64,000 nucleotides of DNA from Candidatus Gastranaerophilales bacterium (GCA_944325155.1 CALUYY010000004.1:111133-175132); one strand, 5' to 3'. Numbered from the stretch's first letter, positions 7,803 through 18,039 are shown. Made by a program: numbers and translations. The notes: generated by a model from the letters alone, not told the origin.

Positions 7803-10259
7803 TTATCTTAACATTAACCCTTCAATATTTTTTTCTAAGCCCTGTTTAATTTTATTAATTTCCGCTTCAATTACTTCATCCGTCAGGGTTTTCGTTTCAT
7901 CCTGCAGAGAAATTCTGTATGCCACGGATTTTTTATTTTCGCCTATATTATCGCCTTTATAAATATCAAAAACTCTGGCGCCTTTAAAAATATTTTTATC
8001 GCTTACTTTTTTAATTGTTTTTACTATATCCGCATCCGTTACATTTTCATTTACCACAAATGCAATATCTCTTAAAACCGGAACCGTCTGGGGCAGTTTT
8101 TTATATTTTGTATTTGTGTTGTTTGAAATATTGGATAAAATTAATTCAAGGTTAATTTCAAAAACAAATAAATCCTGATTAAATTTTAATTTATCCTTTA
8201 ATAAGGGATGAATTTTTCCTATATATCCAAGATTAACCATGTTTTTGCCCAAAAGTTCAATTGTTGCCGATTGATAAGGGTGCATAAATTTTTTATTTTC
8301 TTTTAAGGGCGAAAAAACTATTCTTTTTGTAAGCCCCAGAGTTTCGAAAAGATTTTCCAAAACACCTTTTATTGTATAAAAGTCGGCATTTTCTTTTTTG
8401 TTCCAAAGCTCGTTATTTGTGTGTCCGAAAATGCAGCCTGAAATTTTTCTTGTTTCCGTTACGCCGGAGAAATCTTCATTTGGTGCATTTTCAGCTTTAA
8501 ATGTTTTTCCGATTTCATATAGCTTAAAGTTTTTGTTTCCGTTATCGTAATTATTTTTAATTACATATAACAAGTTGGGCATTAATTCCTGTCTTAAGGT
8601 TGTCGCGTCTTCCGACTGCGGATTTATGACATCGACCCTTTTTGAATTATCAAGTTCGCTCATAAATTCTTTAACAAAAGAATCTCCGGTTAAAGAAGTT
8701 GTTACGATTTCATTGAACCCCAGACCCATAAATAAGTTATTTATTTTCTTAATTGTTTTTGTTTCAAGGGAAACATCGGCGCCTTCGTTAATATTAGGAA
8801 GCGTAGGCGAGATTTTATCGTATCCGTTTATTCTTGAAACTTCTTCAATTAAATCTATTTCTCTTGCAACATCGTTTCTTCTGTATGTCGGAACTTCAAA
8901 TTTGGCTGCGGCTTCGTTTTTGCCGAGAAGTTTAAAGCCTAAATTTTCCAAAATTTCAATACATTTATTCTGTTCAATTTCAGAACCAAGTATTCTTTTG
9001 ATTTCGGAATTTCTTAACGTAATTTGAACAGGTTCAAGTTTATCCGAGCCTGCTTCCGATATTCCTTCAAATTTAGCGTCGGCATATTTTATCAAAAGGT
9101 TCACCGCCTGATATAACCCTTGTTTTACAAGTCCGATATCCGCTCCTCTTTCAAACCTTGCCGAAGCTTCCGAACGGTATCCGACCGAACGGGCGGAAAT
9201 TCTTGTTGTGTGTGAAGGGAAAAATGCGGCTTCAAGCGCCAAGTTTTTGGAATTTTCGTCAATTTCACTGTTAAAACCGCCGAAAACCCCGCCCAAACAA
9301 ACGGCTTCATCTTCTTTTGAAATGACAACGGTTTTATTTGTTAAAGTTCTTTCGACTTCATCGATTGTAACCAGTTTTTCACCTTCTTTTGCATATCTTA
9401 CGCATAAATATTTGTTTAATTTATCATAATCAAAAGCATGTAAAGGTGTTCCGTATTCAAGCATAACATAGTTTGTAATATCGACAACGTTATTTATCGG
9501 GCGCATACCGCCTGCAATTACTCTTCTTTGAATAAAATCGGGTGCGGGTTTAATTTTAATATCTTTTAAAACCGCAATCGAATAATATTTACAGATTTCA
9601 TCATCTTTAATTTCAACCTTAAAATCGGCTTTCTTTTCTTCTTTTGCTTCCATTAACGAAAGTTTTAATTTTCTGTTAAATAATGCCGCAAGTTCTCTTG
9701 CAATGCCGATAACTGACATCTCATCCCCTCTGTTTGCGGTGGGGGCTGTGTGGAAGATGATTTCATCATTTATATTTAAAACTTTTTCTAAAGGCTCGCC
9801 CAATTTAATATCTTTTATTAAACGGTTTAAGATTAAAATGCCGTCTTCATTTTGAAGTCCCAAAAGTCCGAGTTCATCCTGGCTGCATAACATCCCTTGA
9901 GATTCTACTCCTCTTATTACGGCAGGGGTTAATTCAAATTGTTCGCCCGTTTTTCTGTCCAAAACTTTGCTTCCGACGGAAGCGTATGGAATAATCTGCC
10001 CTTCTTCAATGTTTTGGGCTCCGCATACAACGGTTTTTGTTTTATCGCCGGTGTTTACGGTTACAAGGTGAAGCTTATCGGCGTTCGGGTGAGAATCTAT
10101 TTTTTCTATTTTTGCCGTAATTATGTTTGTGAATTTCGGTTTGATTTCTTCAATTTCTTCAACTTCTAAACCGCTCATGGTAAGGTTATGTGCAATTTCT
10201 TCGGGGGTAATGCCTTCTAAATCCACATATTCATTTAACCATTCGTATGAAACCTGCAT
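7803..10259 (-). CDS. pheT: Phenylalanine-tRNA ligase beta subunit
   Basis: PheT forms the alpha2-beta2 enzyme that charges tRNA-Phe. The 818 residues match the full bacterial length. Visible domains are the EMAP-type tRNA-binding domain (about 42-150, HPNADKLHLVTVNTG), B3/B4 editing (about 210-380), B5 (about 405-475), the synthetase-like core, and the C-terminal ferredoxin-fold anticodon-binding domain (about 725-818, VPVLRDIAFVVNENV). The alpha-subunit gene pheS, often adjacent upstream, is absent; the upstream gene is an NFACT protein 50 bp away. I see no T-box or Phe leader peptide. Confidence 0.95.
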   Translation of the reverse strand: MQVSYEWLNEYVDLEGITPEEIAHNLTMSGLEVEEIEEIKPKFTNIITAKIEKIDSHPNADKLHLVTVNTGDKTKTVVCGAQNIEEGQIIPYASVGSKVLDRKTGEQFELTPAVIRGVESQGMLCSQDELGLLGLQNEDGILILNRLIKDIKLGEPLEKVLNINDEIIFHTAPTANRGDEMSVIGIARELAALFNRKLKLSLMEAKEEKKADFKVEIKDDEICKYYSIAVLKDIKIKPAPDFIQRRVIAGGMRPINNVVDITNYVMLEYGTPLHAFDYDKLNKYLCVRYAKEGEKLVTIDEVERTLTNKTVVISKEDEAVCLGGVFGGFNSEIDENSKNLALEAAFFPSHTTRISARSVGYRSEASARFERGADIGLVKQGLYQAVNLLIKYADAKFEGISEAGSDKLEPVQITLRNSEIKRILGSEIEQNKCIEILENLGFKLLGKNEAAAKFEVPTYRRNDVAREIDLIEEVSRINGYDKISPTLPNINEGADVSLETKTIKKINNLFMGLGFNEIVTTSLTGDSFVKEFMSELDNSKRVDVINPQSEDATTLRQELMPNLLYVIKNNYDNGNKNFKLYEIGKTFKAENAPNEDFSGVTETRKISGCIFGHTNNELWNKKENADFYTIKGVLENLFETLGLTKRIVFSPLKENKKFMHPYQSATIELLGKNMVNLGYIGKIHPLLKDKLKFNQDLFVFEINLELILSNISNNTNTKYKKLPQTVPVLRDIAFVVNENVTDADIVKTIKKVSDKNIFKGARVFDIYKGDNIGENKKSVAYRISLQDETKTLTDEVIEAEINKIKQGLEKNIEGLMLR

Positions 10260-10309
10260 TTTTAATTCCTTATTTTAATTATTCCAAAATCATTTTAGTA
10301 CAAAAAAAG

Positions 10310-11854
10310 TTAAACTATAACTTCTTTTTCTTCTCTGTACGTAACATATCCTAAAGGAGTGTCGGGCGGGCGCTTTAAGTATTTTCTTTTTGTATAGATA
10401 ACACCCGCTTTTTTGGCGTCTTTTAAGGGTGAATTTGTTTTAACGAGGTTCGCCGCATATAAAATAACATCATCCGTTATTTTTAATCTGCCGTTTTGCG
10501 TTTTAACAAGAATATGGCTTGAGGGAGAATTTTGCGCATGAAACCAAATATCTTCGGGTGTTGATAATTTTTTGATTATAAAATCGTTTTGTTTATTATT
10601 TTTGCCTATTAAAATTTCAAAACCTTTATAGTTTATTGATTTAATTTCCGGTTTATTTTTCTTTTCTTTTTTATTCAAAAGAATATATTCATCTATTTCT
10701 TCTTCTATTTCATCAAGTTCTTTTATATTTGAAGCGTTTTTTATTGAAAATAAAATTTCATCAGAATATTCTTTTTCTTTTTTTGCTTCAAGAATCCTTT
10801 TTTCTTTTATAAGTTTGGCAGACTTTGCTTTGTTATAGAGTTTATAATATCTTTGGGCATTTTGGGCGGGGGTTTTTGATTTGTCGAGAGGAATTTTTAT
10901 ATCTTCAAGCGTGATTTCATCCATTGAATTATCAATTAAATAAATATATTGAAAAATAAGATCGCCGGATTTTTTATATTTTTCAAATTTTTCATTATCA
11001 AAAGGTTCATTCAGGGTTGAATTTATTTTTTTTAATTTTGAATTTATTATTTTTAAAAGTTTGTTTTGTTTATTTAAGATTGAATCGTCTTTTACGATTT
11101 TAGAATAATAATTTTCAATTATTGCGTTGAAATCGCCTTCAATGTTCCAGAATTCTTTTAACAAATCTTTTTTATTAACCGCATTTTGAAGGTTATAGAA
11201 TAATTCATCATCATTTGAAGATTTTTCTTTAATAAATTTTTCAAACGGTTTTGAAAAATAATAAAATTCATCCGATATATTTTCTTTTGAATTTAAAAAA
11301 ACGCCGTAGGGAGTTTTTAGAATATCTTTTTTATTTTGTTTCGGAGGATAGATATATTTTATTCCGCCGTAAATTTCTCTTATCGAGCTTTTATCCGATG
11401 AAACGTTATGGGCCGAGCCTGTTATTATATTTGTTTTTTTGTTGTATAAAATAACGTTTGAATATTTTCCCATTAATTCAATCGATAAAACGTGGTTATT
11501 TAAAATGCCGAATTCATCCGTTATCGAAAAATGAAATTCAAGTATTCTTTCATATTCAATTAAAACCGCATTTATTATTTTTGCGCCTTCAAGATATTTT
11601 CTTAACTGCATACAAAACATAGGCGGAGTTTTCGGGATTTTAAGAGAAAAATCCTCCTTATCTTTAATAAAACAAATGTGAGGAAATTTGGGGTTAATAT
11701 TAATGTAGAGTTTTTTATTTTCCCCCGAGTTTCTGATATAGAGGATAATTTCTTTTCTTGAAGGCATTTGGATTTTTTGTATTGTGCCGTTTGTTAAAAA
11801 ATCCTTGTTTTCTTCATAAAAAAATTTTAAGGTAAGAGAATCTAAATTTTTCAT
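10310..11854 (-). CDS. NFACT family protein (RqcH/FbpA-like ribosome quality control factor)
   Basis: NFACT proteins bind the large ribosomal subunit with stalled peptidyl-tRNA; bacterial RqcH recruits tRNA-Ala to tag nascent chains. The N-terminal NFACT-N domain (about 1-190), a long charged coiled-coil region, and the NFACT-R/DUF814 domain with DIWFHAQNSPSSHILVK near residues 430-450 can be seen. The frame extends to 12004, but that would cross the divergent nadD start; ATG 11854 gives 514 residues. A minus-strand TATAAT at 11872-11867 leaves only a few untranslated bases, so the start is nearly leaderless. Older annotation calls this a fibronectin-binding protein. Confidence 0.85.
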   Translation of the reverse strand: MKNLDSLTLKFFYEENKDFLTNGTIQKIQMPSRKEIILYIRNSGENKKLYININPKFPHICFIKDKEDFSLKIPKTPPMFCMQLRKYLEGAKIINAVLIEYERILEFHFSITDEFGILNNHVLSIELMGKYSNVILYNKKTNIITGSAHNVSSDKSSIREIYGGIKYIYPPKQNKKDILKTPYGVFLNSKENISDEFYYFSKPFEKFIKEKSSNDDELFYNLQNAVNKKDLLKEFWNIEGDFNAIIENYYSKIVKDDSILNKQNKLLKIINSKLKKINSTLNEPFDNEKFEKYKKSGDLIFQYIYLIDNSMDEITLEDIKIPLDKSKTPAQNAQRYYKLYNKAKSAKLIKEKRILEAKKEKEYSDEILFSIKNASNIKELDEIEEEIDEYILLNKKEKKNKPEIKSINYKGFEILIGKNNKQNDFIIKKLSTPEDIWFHAQNSPSSHILVKTQNGRLKITDDVILYAANLVKTNSPLKDAKKAGVIYTKRKYLKRPPDTPLGYVTYREEKEVIV

Positions 11855-11878
11855 AGTTTTTATTGTATTATAAAAGTT

Positions 11879-12460
11879 ATGGAATGTTATTATTTCGGAA
11901 CTTTTAACCCCGTTCATAAAGGGCATATAAAAACCGCATTTGCGGTTAAAAAACTTTTCGGGTTCGATAAAATTATTTTTGTTCCCGTATACAGCCCATG
12001 CCACAAAAAAGATTGTTCAAATTCAATTGACAGATTAAATATGCTTAAATTAATCGAAAATGACGATATAAGAGTTTCAGATATTGAATTTAAACTCCCG
12101 AAACCCTCTTATTCGTATAGAACGATAGAAGAACTTTTAAAAAACAAAAAAGAAAACGAAAAAATTAACTTTATTATCGGTTTTGACGCTTTTATCGATA
12201 TTGAAAACTGGAAAAATCCCGAATTTTTGAAAAAGAATGTTCATTTTATCGTTTTAAAAAGAAGGGGCGAAAAAAGAGAAGAAATCGAAAAATTAAAAGA
12301 AAAGGGTTTTGATTTTGTTATAACCGATGAGATTGATATGATTGATATTTCATCTTCCGAAATAAGACAAAAAGTTACTTCGGGCGAAGATATCAAAGGT
12401 CTTGTCGATGAAAAAGTTAAAGGATATATTTTAGAAAATGGTTTGTACAGAAGAGATTGA
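11879..12460 (+). CDS. nadD: Nicotinate-nucleotide adenylyltransferase
   Basis: NadD converts nicotinate mononucleotide and ATP to deamido-NAD in NAD synthesis. The nucleotidyltransferase motif GTFNPVHKGH is at residues 7-16, and the C-terminal signature ISSSEIRQ is present. The length of 193 is normal. No Shine-Dalgarno is visible; a TATTAT box (11866-11871) ends 7 bases before the ATG, so the message is probably leaderless. The gene overlaps yqeK by 23 bp, the usual nadD-yqeK arrangement, but the rsfS gene that often follows is missing. Confidence 0.92.
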   Translation: MECYYFGTFNPVHKGHIKTAFAVKKLFGFDKIIFVPVYSPCHKKDCSNSIDRLNMLKLIENDDIRVSDIEFKLPKPSYSYRTIEELLKNKKENEKINFIIGFDAFIDIENWKNPEFLKKNVHFIVLKRRGEKREEIEKLKEKGFDFVITDEIDMIDISSSEIRQKVTSGEDIKGLVDEKVKGYILENGLYRRD

Positions 12461-13025
12461 AAAAATTTTAAAAGAAGAATTATCCGATGAGAGATATCTT
12501 CACACCTTGGGCGTCAGGGATTGTGCAGTTGAGCTTGCAAAAAGATATAACCTTGATGTTAAAAAAGCGGAGCTTGCGGGGCTTTTGCATGATAATGCAA
12601 AATGCAAAACAAACGATGAATTAAGAGAAATTATTGAAACAAAATTAAAAGACGTTAATAAAAACGAATTAAAAAATTATAAAACGCTCCATGCTCCCGT
12701 CGGAGCATATTTTGCAAAAACAAGATTTAAAATTGACGATGAAGAAATCCTCTCTTCCATAAGATGGCACACGTTGGGAAGAGTTAACATGAGCCTTTTT
12801 GAAAAGATTATTTTTCTTGCGGATAAAATTGAAAAAAATACCAGAGATTTAAATTACAGAAATGAAATTATAAAAATTCTGGATGAAAACGAGGGCGAAA
12901 GGGGACTAAACCTTGCGCTTTTAAGGTGTTTTACGGAAACCATAAAAAGCCTTGCGCAAAGACAGCTTTATATGTGTGAAACCACCGTTGATGTTTACAA
13001 TTGGTTACTTGAAATCACCAAATAA
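12438..13025 (+). CDS. yqeK: YqeK-type HD hydrolase (symmetrical Ap4A hydrolase family)
   Basis: The 195-residue HD-domain protein shows the metal-binding pattern: RYLHTLGV (His about 22), LLHDNAK (His-Asp about 52-53), a later His in LHAPVGA, and RWHTLGR. The family member in Bacillus hydrolyses diadenosine tetraphosphate to two ADP. Its start lies inside the end of nadD with AAGGATAT upstream, so translational coupling is likely. There is no rsfS downstream. Confidence 0.85.
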   Translation: MVCTEEIEKILKEELSDERYLHTLGVRDCAVELAKRYNLDVKKAELAGLLHDNAKCKTNDELREIIETKLKDVNKNELKNYKTLHAPVGAYFAKTRFKIDDEEILSSIRWHTLGRVNMSLFEKIIFLADKIEKNTRDLNYRNEIIKILDENEGERGLNLALLRCFTETIKSLAQRQLYMCETTVDVYNWLLEITK

Positions 13026-13073
13026 AATTTTTGTATTACAATTGTAATCGAAGCATTTAAAAAAGGATTATTT

Positions 13074-14411
13074 TTGTCTAAAAGTTCAAAATTAACGCTT
13101 TTTATATTTATAGCGCTTATAGGGGGCGTTGTTTTCGGGTGGCTTGATCCGTATCATGCCTCTAAAATGCAGCCTCTGGCGGATGCGTTTTTAAGAATGG
13201 TCAAAATGATTATCGCCCCTTTGATTTTTGCAACACTGGTGGTCGGAATTGCAGGTCATGGCGATGTTAAAAATTTAGGCAAAATCGGTTTAAAAACAAT
13301 AATTTATTTTGAAGTTGTAACAACAATCGCTCTTATTTTGGGGCTTGTTATGGCAAATGTTTTTAAACCCGGCGTTGATTTTAACATTGATTTAAATTCG
13401 GTTTCGATGGCGGCTGTTGAAAAGATGAAAAACATTCCCATTGATCATTCTTTTACTCATATGCTTCTTGATATGATACCAACAAGCGTAATTGATGCGA
13501 TGGCAGAGGGGAATTTATTGCAGATTGTTGTTTTTGCGATATTTTTTGCGCTTGCGATATGTTCAATCGGGCAAAAAGCGCGCCCCGTTCTTGATTTTCT
13601 CCATTCAACCTGCGATATAATGTTTAAATTTACCGAATACGTTATGTTTTTTGCACCTGTCGGTGTTTTTGGCGCAATTTCAGCTACCATAGGACAAAAC
13701 GGAATAGGCATTTTATCAAGCTATGCAAAATTAATTTTTATAACTTATCTTTCTTTGATTTTATTTGTTTTAATCGTTTTATTTATTGCCTGCAAAATTA
13801 TAAATATCCCCTTCAGAGCTTTAATGAAAGCTTTAAAAGAGCCTGCGCTTCTTGCTTTTACAACGGCAAGTTCGGAAGCCGCACTTCCAAAAGCAATGGA
13901 TGTTATGGAAAAATTCGGCGTGCCCAAAAATATTGTCAGTTTTGTAATGCCGACTGGATACACATTTAACCTTGACGGCTCAACGCTTTATCTTTCGCTT
14001 ACCGCATTATTTTGTGCGCAAATTGCGGGAATTAATTTATCTTTAACCCAGCAGATTGCAATTATGCTGACTTTAATGCTCACATCAAAAGGAATAGCAG
14101 GGGTGCCGAGAGTTTCTCTCGTTGTATTAACGGGAACGCTTGCAAGTTTTCAGCTGCCTGTTGTCGGAGTTGCGATTTTGCTCGGGATAGATCAAATTTT
14201 AGATATGGGAAGAACAACGGTTAATTTAATCGGAAACTGCGTTGCAACGGCTGTTGTTGCAAAATGGGAAAAAGTTTTTGATTATGAAAAAATGAATAAA
14301 TTTATTCTTGATAAAAATAATAAAAACGACCTTAAAGAAATAAAAGAATTAAAACCCAAAAAGCGCCTTGAATTTAACTATGCGGAAAATGACGATTATA
14401 TAATAAGATAA
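13074..14411 (+). CDS. Dicarboxylate/amino acid:cation symporter (DAACS, GltP/DctA family)
   Basis: This inner-membrane carrier imports glutamate/aspartate or C4-dicarboxylates with Na+ or H+. The 445 residues contain about eight hydrophobic segments. The family hallmarks are present: the serine-rich hairpin FTTASSEAALPKAM and the substrate-site motif MPTGYTFNLDGSTLYLSL. The C-terminal 40 residues are charged and Lys-rich. The start is TTG 13074 with AAAGGA eight bases upstream. The sequence alone does not decide the substrate. Confidence 0.9.
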   Translation: MSKSSKLTLFIFIALIGGVVFGWLDPYHASKMQPLADAFLRMVKMIIAPLIFATLVVGIAGHGDVKNLGKIGLKTIIYFEVVTTIALILGLVMANVFKPGVDFNIDLNSVSMAAVEKMKNIPIDHSFTHMLLDMIPTSVIDAMAEGNLLQIVVFAIFFALAICSIGQKARPVLDFLHSTCDIMFKFTEYVMFFAPVGVFGAISATIGQNGIGILSSYAKLIFITYLSLILFVLIVLFIACKIINIPFRALMKALKEPALLAFTTASSEAALPKAMDVMEKFGVPKNIVSFVMPTGYTFNLDGSTLYLSLTALFCAQIAGINLSLTQQIAIMLTLMLTSKGIAGVPRVSLVVLTGTLASFQLPVVGVAILLGIDQILDMGRTTVNLIGNCVATAVVAKWEKVFDYEKMNKFILDKNNKNDLKEIKELKPKKRLEFNYAENDDYIIR

Positions 14412-14460
14412 TATCCCGATATACGATTTTAAAATTTTTAATCAATGTTATTTTCATTTT

Positions 14461-15465
14461 ATGAAAGCGGTATTTTTTGACATTAAACCATTTGAAAAAG
14501 AATATTTAGAAAAACATTGCGATTTTGAACTTGAAAAAATCTTTTTTCCTCATTCAATTAATTCTGATACGAAACTTGATGAAAAAACCCTCGGTTGCGA
14601 AATATTATCGGTTTTTATTACTTCAAGTTTATCAAAAAAAGTATTGGAAAAATTTAAAAATTTAAAATTTATAATTTTAAGAAGCGTCGGGTTTTCCCAT
14701 GTTGATTTATCTTATGCAAAAGAAAAAAACATAAATGTTTTTAATGCGCCTCATTACGGCGATTCTTCAATTGCCGAATATGTTTTTGCGCTTTTATTGA
14801 ATGTTTCGAGAAAAATTATAACGGCATCGGATGATATTAAAAACCAGACAATTGACGATAACAAATATCAGGGCATTGAACTTTATAATAAAACAATAGG
14901 CGTTATAGGAACGGGCGCAATCGGAAAAAACGTCATAAGAATTGCAAAAGCTTTTAATATGAATGTTATCTGTTTTGATAAGTTTAAATCGGAAGGATAT
15001 AATTACGTTTCATTTGACGACCTGTTAAAAAATTCTGATATCATAAGCATAAACTGTCCTCTTAATGCGGAAACACTGCATTTATTAAATGAAAACGCAT
15101 TTAATAAAATGAAAAAAGGCGTTATCATAATTAACACCGCACGGGGCGAAGTTATAGATACATATTGTCTGTATAAAGCATTATGCGAAAAAATCGTTTC
15201 ATTTGCCGCAATGGATGTAATGGAGTGCGAAGATGTTTTATATGAAAATAAAGAAAATAAAATCGATATAAATTTAATTAAAGAAAAATGTTTTAAAAAC
15301 CACTATGTTGCATATAAGCTTTTAAATATGAAAAACGTTTTAATAACGCCTCATATTGCATATAACACAAAAGAAGCCGCAACAAACATTTTAAAGATCA
15401 CCGTTGAAAATTTGAAATCTTCAATAAAATTTACATCTGGCGCTAAAAACCTTATTTTGCTATAA
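14461..15465 (+). CDS. D-isomer-specific 2-hydroxyacid dehydrogenase (D-lactate dehydrogenase-like)
   Basis: This NAD-dependent oxidoreductase interconverts a 2-keto acid and a D-2-hydroxy acid, most likely pyruvate and D-lactate. The dinucleotide-binding GTGAIGKNV starts at Gly150. The catalytic Arg228 sits in NTARGE, a Glu in MDVMECED, and His298 in TPHIAYNT. The 334-residue length fits the D-LDH subgroup. No ribosome-binding site is visible before the ATG. It ends 8 bases before deoC, which seems to have its own promoter inside the last codons. Confidence 0.88.
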   Translation: MKAVFFDIKPFEKEYLEKHCDFELEKIFFPHSINSDTKLDEKTLGCEILSVFITSSLSKKVLEKFKNLKFIILRSVGFSHVDLSYAKEKNINVFNAPHYGDSSIAEYVFALLLNVSRKIITASDDIKNQTIDDNKYQGIELYNKTIGVIGTGAIGKNVIRIAKAFNMNVICFDKFKSEGYNYVSFDDLLKNSDIISINCPLNAETLHLLNENAFNKMKKGVIIINTARGEVIDTYCLYKALCEKIVSFAAMDVMECEDVLYENKENKIDINLIKEKCFKNHYVAYKLLNMKNVLITPHIAYNTKEAATNILKITVENLKSSIKFTSGAKNLILL

Positions 15466-15466
15466 T
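15461..15466 (+). promoter_or_regulatory. -10 box giving a leaderless deoC start
   Basis: TATAAT spans 15461-15466 and the deoC ATG begins at 15474, exactly where transcription would be expected to start. There is no Shine-Dalgarno sequence in between and no clear -35 box. Leaderless translation is inferred. Confidence 0.5.
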
Positions 15467-15473
15467 CTTTTTT

Positions 15474-16127
15474 ATGGAATTATCAAGATATATTGAACAT
15501 ACCAATTTGAAACCGGACGCCGTCCCCGATGATATTAAAAAACTGGTTGATGAAGCCGTAAAGTATGATTTTTTCGGAGTCTGCATAAATCCTTGCTATG
15601 TTTCTCTTGCAAGGAAACTGGTTGATGAATCAAAAAAAGATATAAAAGTTGTATGTGTTGTGAATTTTCCTCTGGGGGCAAATAAAATCAACACAACAAT
15701 ATCACAGATTAAAGAAGCGATAACAGACGGCGCAGATGAAATTGACACCGTTATTAATTTAGGTGCCGTTAAATCGGGCAATTATAAACTTGCAGCCGAT
15801 GAAATTTCAATGCAAAAACAGGCGGCGGGGGATAAAAAATTAAAAGTTATTTTGGAAACAGACCTTTTAACGTCTGCCGAAATTAAAGTTGCCTGCCTTA
15901 ATTGTATAACTTCAAACGCCGATTTTGTTAAAACTTCAACGGGTTTTGTTAAAGACGGCATAGGTGCAACGGTTGAAAACGTTAAGTTAATGTATTCTTC
16001 GGTTGCAAAAAGAAATATAGGCGTAAAGGCTTCAGGCGGTATAAAATCAAAACTTATGGCGCTTGATTTAATTGCGGCGGGTGCAACAAGACTCGGCACA
16101 AGCTCGGGCGTACAATTGGTTCAATAG
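15474..16127 (+). CDS. deoC: Deoxyribose-phosphate aldolase
   Basis: DeoC splits 2-deoxyribose-5-phosphate into acetaldehyde and glyceraldehyde-3-phosphate, using a Schiff-base lysine. The 217-residue protein starts SRYIEHTNLKPDA. It has the catalytic motif DFVKTSTGF (Lys about 150), the second lysine in VKASGGIK, and the GTSSG phosphate loop near the C-terminus. No other nucleoside catabolism gene is adjacent. The ATG has no ribosome-binding site and is probably read from a leaderless message. Confidence 0.95.
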   Translation: MELSRYIEHTNLKPDAVPDDIKKLVDEAVKYDFFGVCINPCYVSLARKLVDESKKDIKVVCVVNFPLGANKINTTISQIKEAITDGADEIDTVINLGAVKSGNYKLAADEISMQKQAAGDKKLKVILETDLLTSAEIKVACLNCITSNADFVKTSTGFVKDGIGATVENVKLMYSSVAKRNIGVKASGGIKSKLMALDLIAAGATRLGTSSGVQLVQ

Positions 16128-16145
16128 TTAAAAAAGGAATGTAAA

Positions 16146-16331
16146 ATGGACAAAATTACAATCAGATCCGACAGAGATACAGACTACAAATTTATCTACA
16201 AAGGCGAAGAACAAATCTTAAAAGCTAGAAGCATTATAAGCATTGCAAACGGTTTGAATGATGTTGTATTGCCTACGGTTGCAATGAAGATTATGAATAA
16301 TTTAATTGTTATTAAGGAAGACGTAAAATAA
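16146..16331 (+). CDS. Small protein of unknown function, 61 residues
   Basis: No family is recognised. The protein is soluble with a predicted mostly beta N-terminal half and a helical VLPTVAMKIMNNL segment. AAGGAATG is well placed before the ATG. Its stop overlaps the next ATG (TAATG at 16329-16333), and the next junction uses the same overlap, so three proteins are probably translated in step. This ties it to the ACT-domain and UPF0210 proteins. Confidence 0.7.
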   Translation: MDKITIRSDRDTDYKFIYKGEEQILKARSIISIANGLNDVVLPTVAMKIMNNLIVIKEDVK

Positions 16332-16609
16332 TGGCTGATGAAAAAATTATAGTAACCATAACGGGGCAGGATAAAACGGGCATTGTCGCAAAAATTGCGA
16401 CAACGATGTATGAAACGGGCGTTAATATTGAAGATATTAAACAAACAATCATGCAGGATTATTTTGTTATGATGATGTTGTGCAACATTTCAAATTCAAA
16501 AGAATCGTTCAGCACAATTAAAGATAAATTGGAAGAAGCCGCAAAAAGCCTTCATATGACAATTTGGGTTCAAAGAAAAGAAATTTTTGACAGGATGCAT
16601 ACGATATAA
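16331..16609 (+). CDS. ACT-domain protein, UPF0237 family
   Basis: The protein is one ACT domain of 92 residues ([35 protein letters not shown]), a fold that binds amino acids or other small ligands. UPF0237 proteins are commonly encoded directly before a UPF0210/DUF711 protein, as here. The start overlaps the previous stop by one base and its own stop overlaps the next start by one base. Its ligand is unknown; a regulatory subunit role is inferred. Confidence 0.88.
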   Translation: MADEKIIVTITGQDKTGIVAKIATTMYETGVNIEDIKQTIMQDYFVMMMLCNISNSKESFSTIKDKLEEAAKSLHMTIWVQRKEIFDRMHTI

Positions 16610-17979
16610 TGGCTATGAATTTTGACGTAAACAACATAATGGAAACAATCGAGATGATTAAAGTTCATCATCTTGATATAAGAACGGTTACTCTGGCATT
16701 AAGCTTAAGGGACTGCTGTTCAACCGATTCAAAAACAACCGCAAATAAAATTTACGACAAAATCACAAGATATGCCAAAAATCTTGCAAAACTGGCGGAT
16801 GAGCTTGAAGATGAATATTCAATTCCCATTATCAATAAAAGAATTGCGGTTACTCCGGTTTCAATTATCACGGAATCCATTGATAACCCTGATTTTATCT
16901 TAATCGCAAAAACTCTGGATAAGGCCGCAAAAGAAGTCGGAGTTGATTTTTTGGGCGGATACAGCGCTCTTGTTGAAAAAGGGTGCACCGAAGGGGACAG
17001 AAGATTTATGGCAAGCATTCCGGAAGCCCTTTGTGTTACCGACAGGGTTTGTTCATCCGTTAATCTTGCGGGGTCTAAAGCCGGAATTAATATGGTGGGC
17101 GTTTATAAAACCGCAGAAATTATAAAAAAAGCGGCAGAGCTTACAAAAGATAAAGACGGGCTGGGGGCTGCAAAATTTGTATGTTTTTGTAATTCGGTAA
17201 CGGATAATCCTTTTATGGCGGGCGCCTATTGCGGAATAAACGAACCTGAATGTGCGCTTAATGTCGGGGTTTCGGGCCCGGGGGTCGTCAGATGGGCAAT
17301 AGAGAATATGCCAAAAGACGCGGATTTGGGCGAAGTTGCAAACACAATCAAAAAAACGGCATTTAAAATAACGACAACGGGCGAACTTATCGGAAGGGAG
17401 CTTGCAAAAAGGCTTGATATTCCTTTCGGTGTTATTGATTTATCGCTTGCGCCGACTCCCGCCGAAGGCGACAGTGTTGCGGGAATTTTTCAGGCAATGG
17501 GGCTCTCTGACGCAGGTGCACACGGCACAACGGCGGCGCTTGCAATGTTAAATGATGCGGTTAAAAAGGGCGGCATTATGGCGTCAAGCTATGTGGGCGG
17601 ATTATCCGGCGCATTTATCCCCGTGTCTGAAGATGCGGGCATGATTGAAGCGGCAAGAAAAGGGGTTTTAACCATAGATAAACTTGAAGCTATGACAAGC
17701 GTTTGCTCTGTCGGATTAGATATGATTGCAATCCCCGGGGATACGCCCGTTACAACGATTGCGGGCATGATAGCCGATGAAATGGCAATCGGGATGATTA
17801 ACAAAAAAACAACCGCCGTAAGGGTAATACCCGTTCCGGATAAAAAAGCGGGAGATTGGGTAAAATTCGGCGGGCTTTTGGGCGAAGCTCCAGTTATGGC
17901 AATGAGCGGCGCCGATTCATCCGTTTTTGTAAACAGACTGGGAAGAATTCCCGCCCCCATACACAGTTTGAATAACTGA
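16609..17979 (+). CDS. UPF0210 family protein (DUF711, PFL-like fold)
   Basis: The 456-residue protein matches the UPF0210 family length and shows its recurrent glycine-rich blocks, such as [32 protein letters not shown] and [17 protein letters not shown]. The fold is related to pyruvate formate-lyase/anaerobic ribonucleotide reductase, but I see no glycyl-radical signature. The function is not established. It is translationally coupled to the UPF0237 ACT protein and lies 60 bp before an independently started sugar kinase. Confidence 0.85.
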   Translation: MAMNFDVNNIMETIEMIKVHHLDIRTVTLALSLRDCCSTDSKTTANKIYDKITRYAKNLAKLADELEDEYSIPIINKRIAVTPVSIITESIDNPDFILIAKTLDKAAKEVGVDFLGGYSALVEKGCTEGDRRFMASIPEALCVTDRVCSSVNLAGSKAGINMVGVYKTAEIIKKAAELTKDKDGLGAAKFVCFCNSVTDNPFMAGAYCGINEPECALNVGVSGPGVVRWAIENMPKDADLGEVANTIKKTAFKITTTGELIGRELAKRLDIPFGVIDLSLAPTPAEGDSVAGIFQAMGLSDAGAHGTTAALAMLNDAVKKGGIMASSYVGGLSGAFIPVSEDAGMIEAARKGVLTIDKLEAMTSVCSVGLDMIAIPGDTPVTTIAGMIADEMAIGMINKKTTAVRVIPVPDKKAGDWVKFGGLLGEAPVMAMSGADSSVFVNRLGRIPAPIHSLNN

Positions 17980-18039
17980 TTTTAAAAGTTTTTGGTGATA
18001 TAATTTCATCTATAACCACATAAACAATCAGGAGAGAAT

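Noticed and set aside
10260..10309. T-box or Phe leader peptide before pheT
   Set aside because: The gap to the upstream gene is only 50 bp and holds no T-box sequence or Phe codon run.
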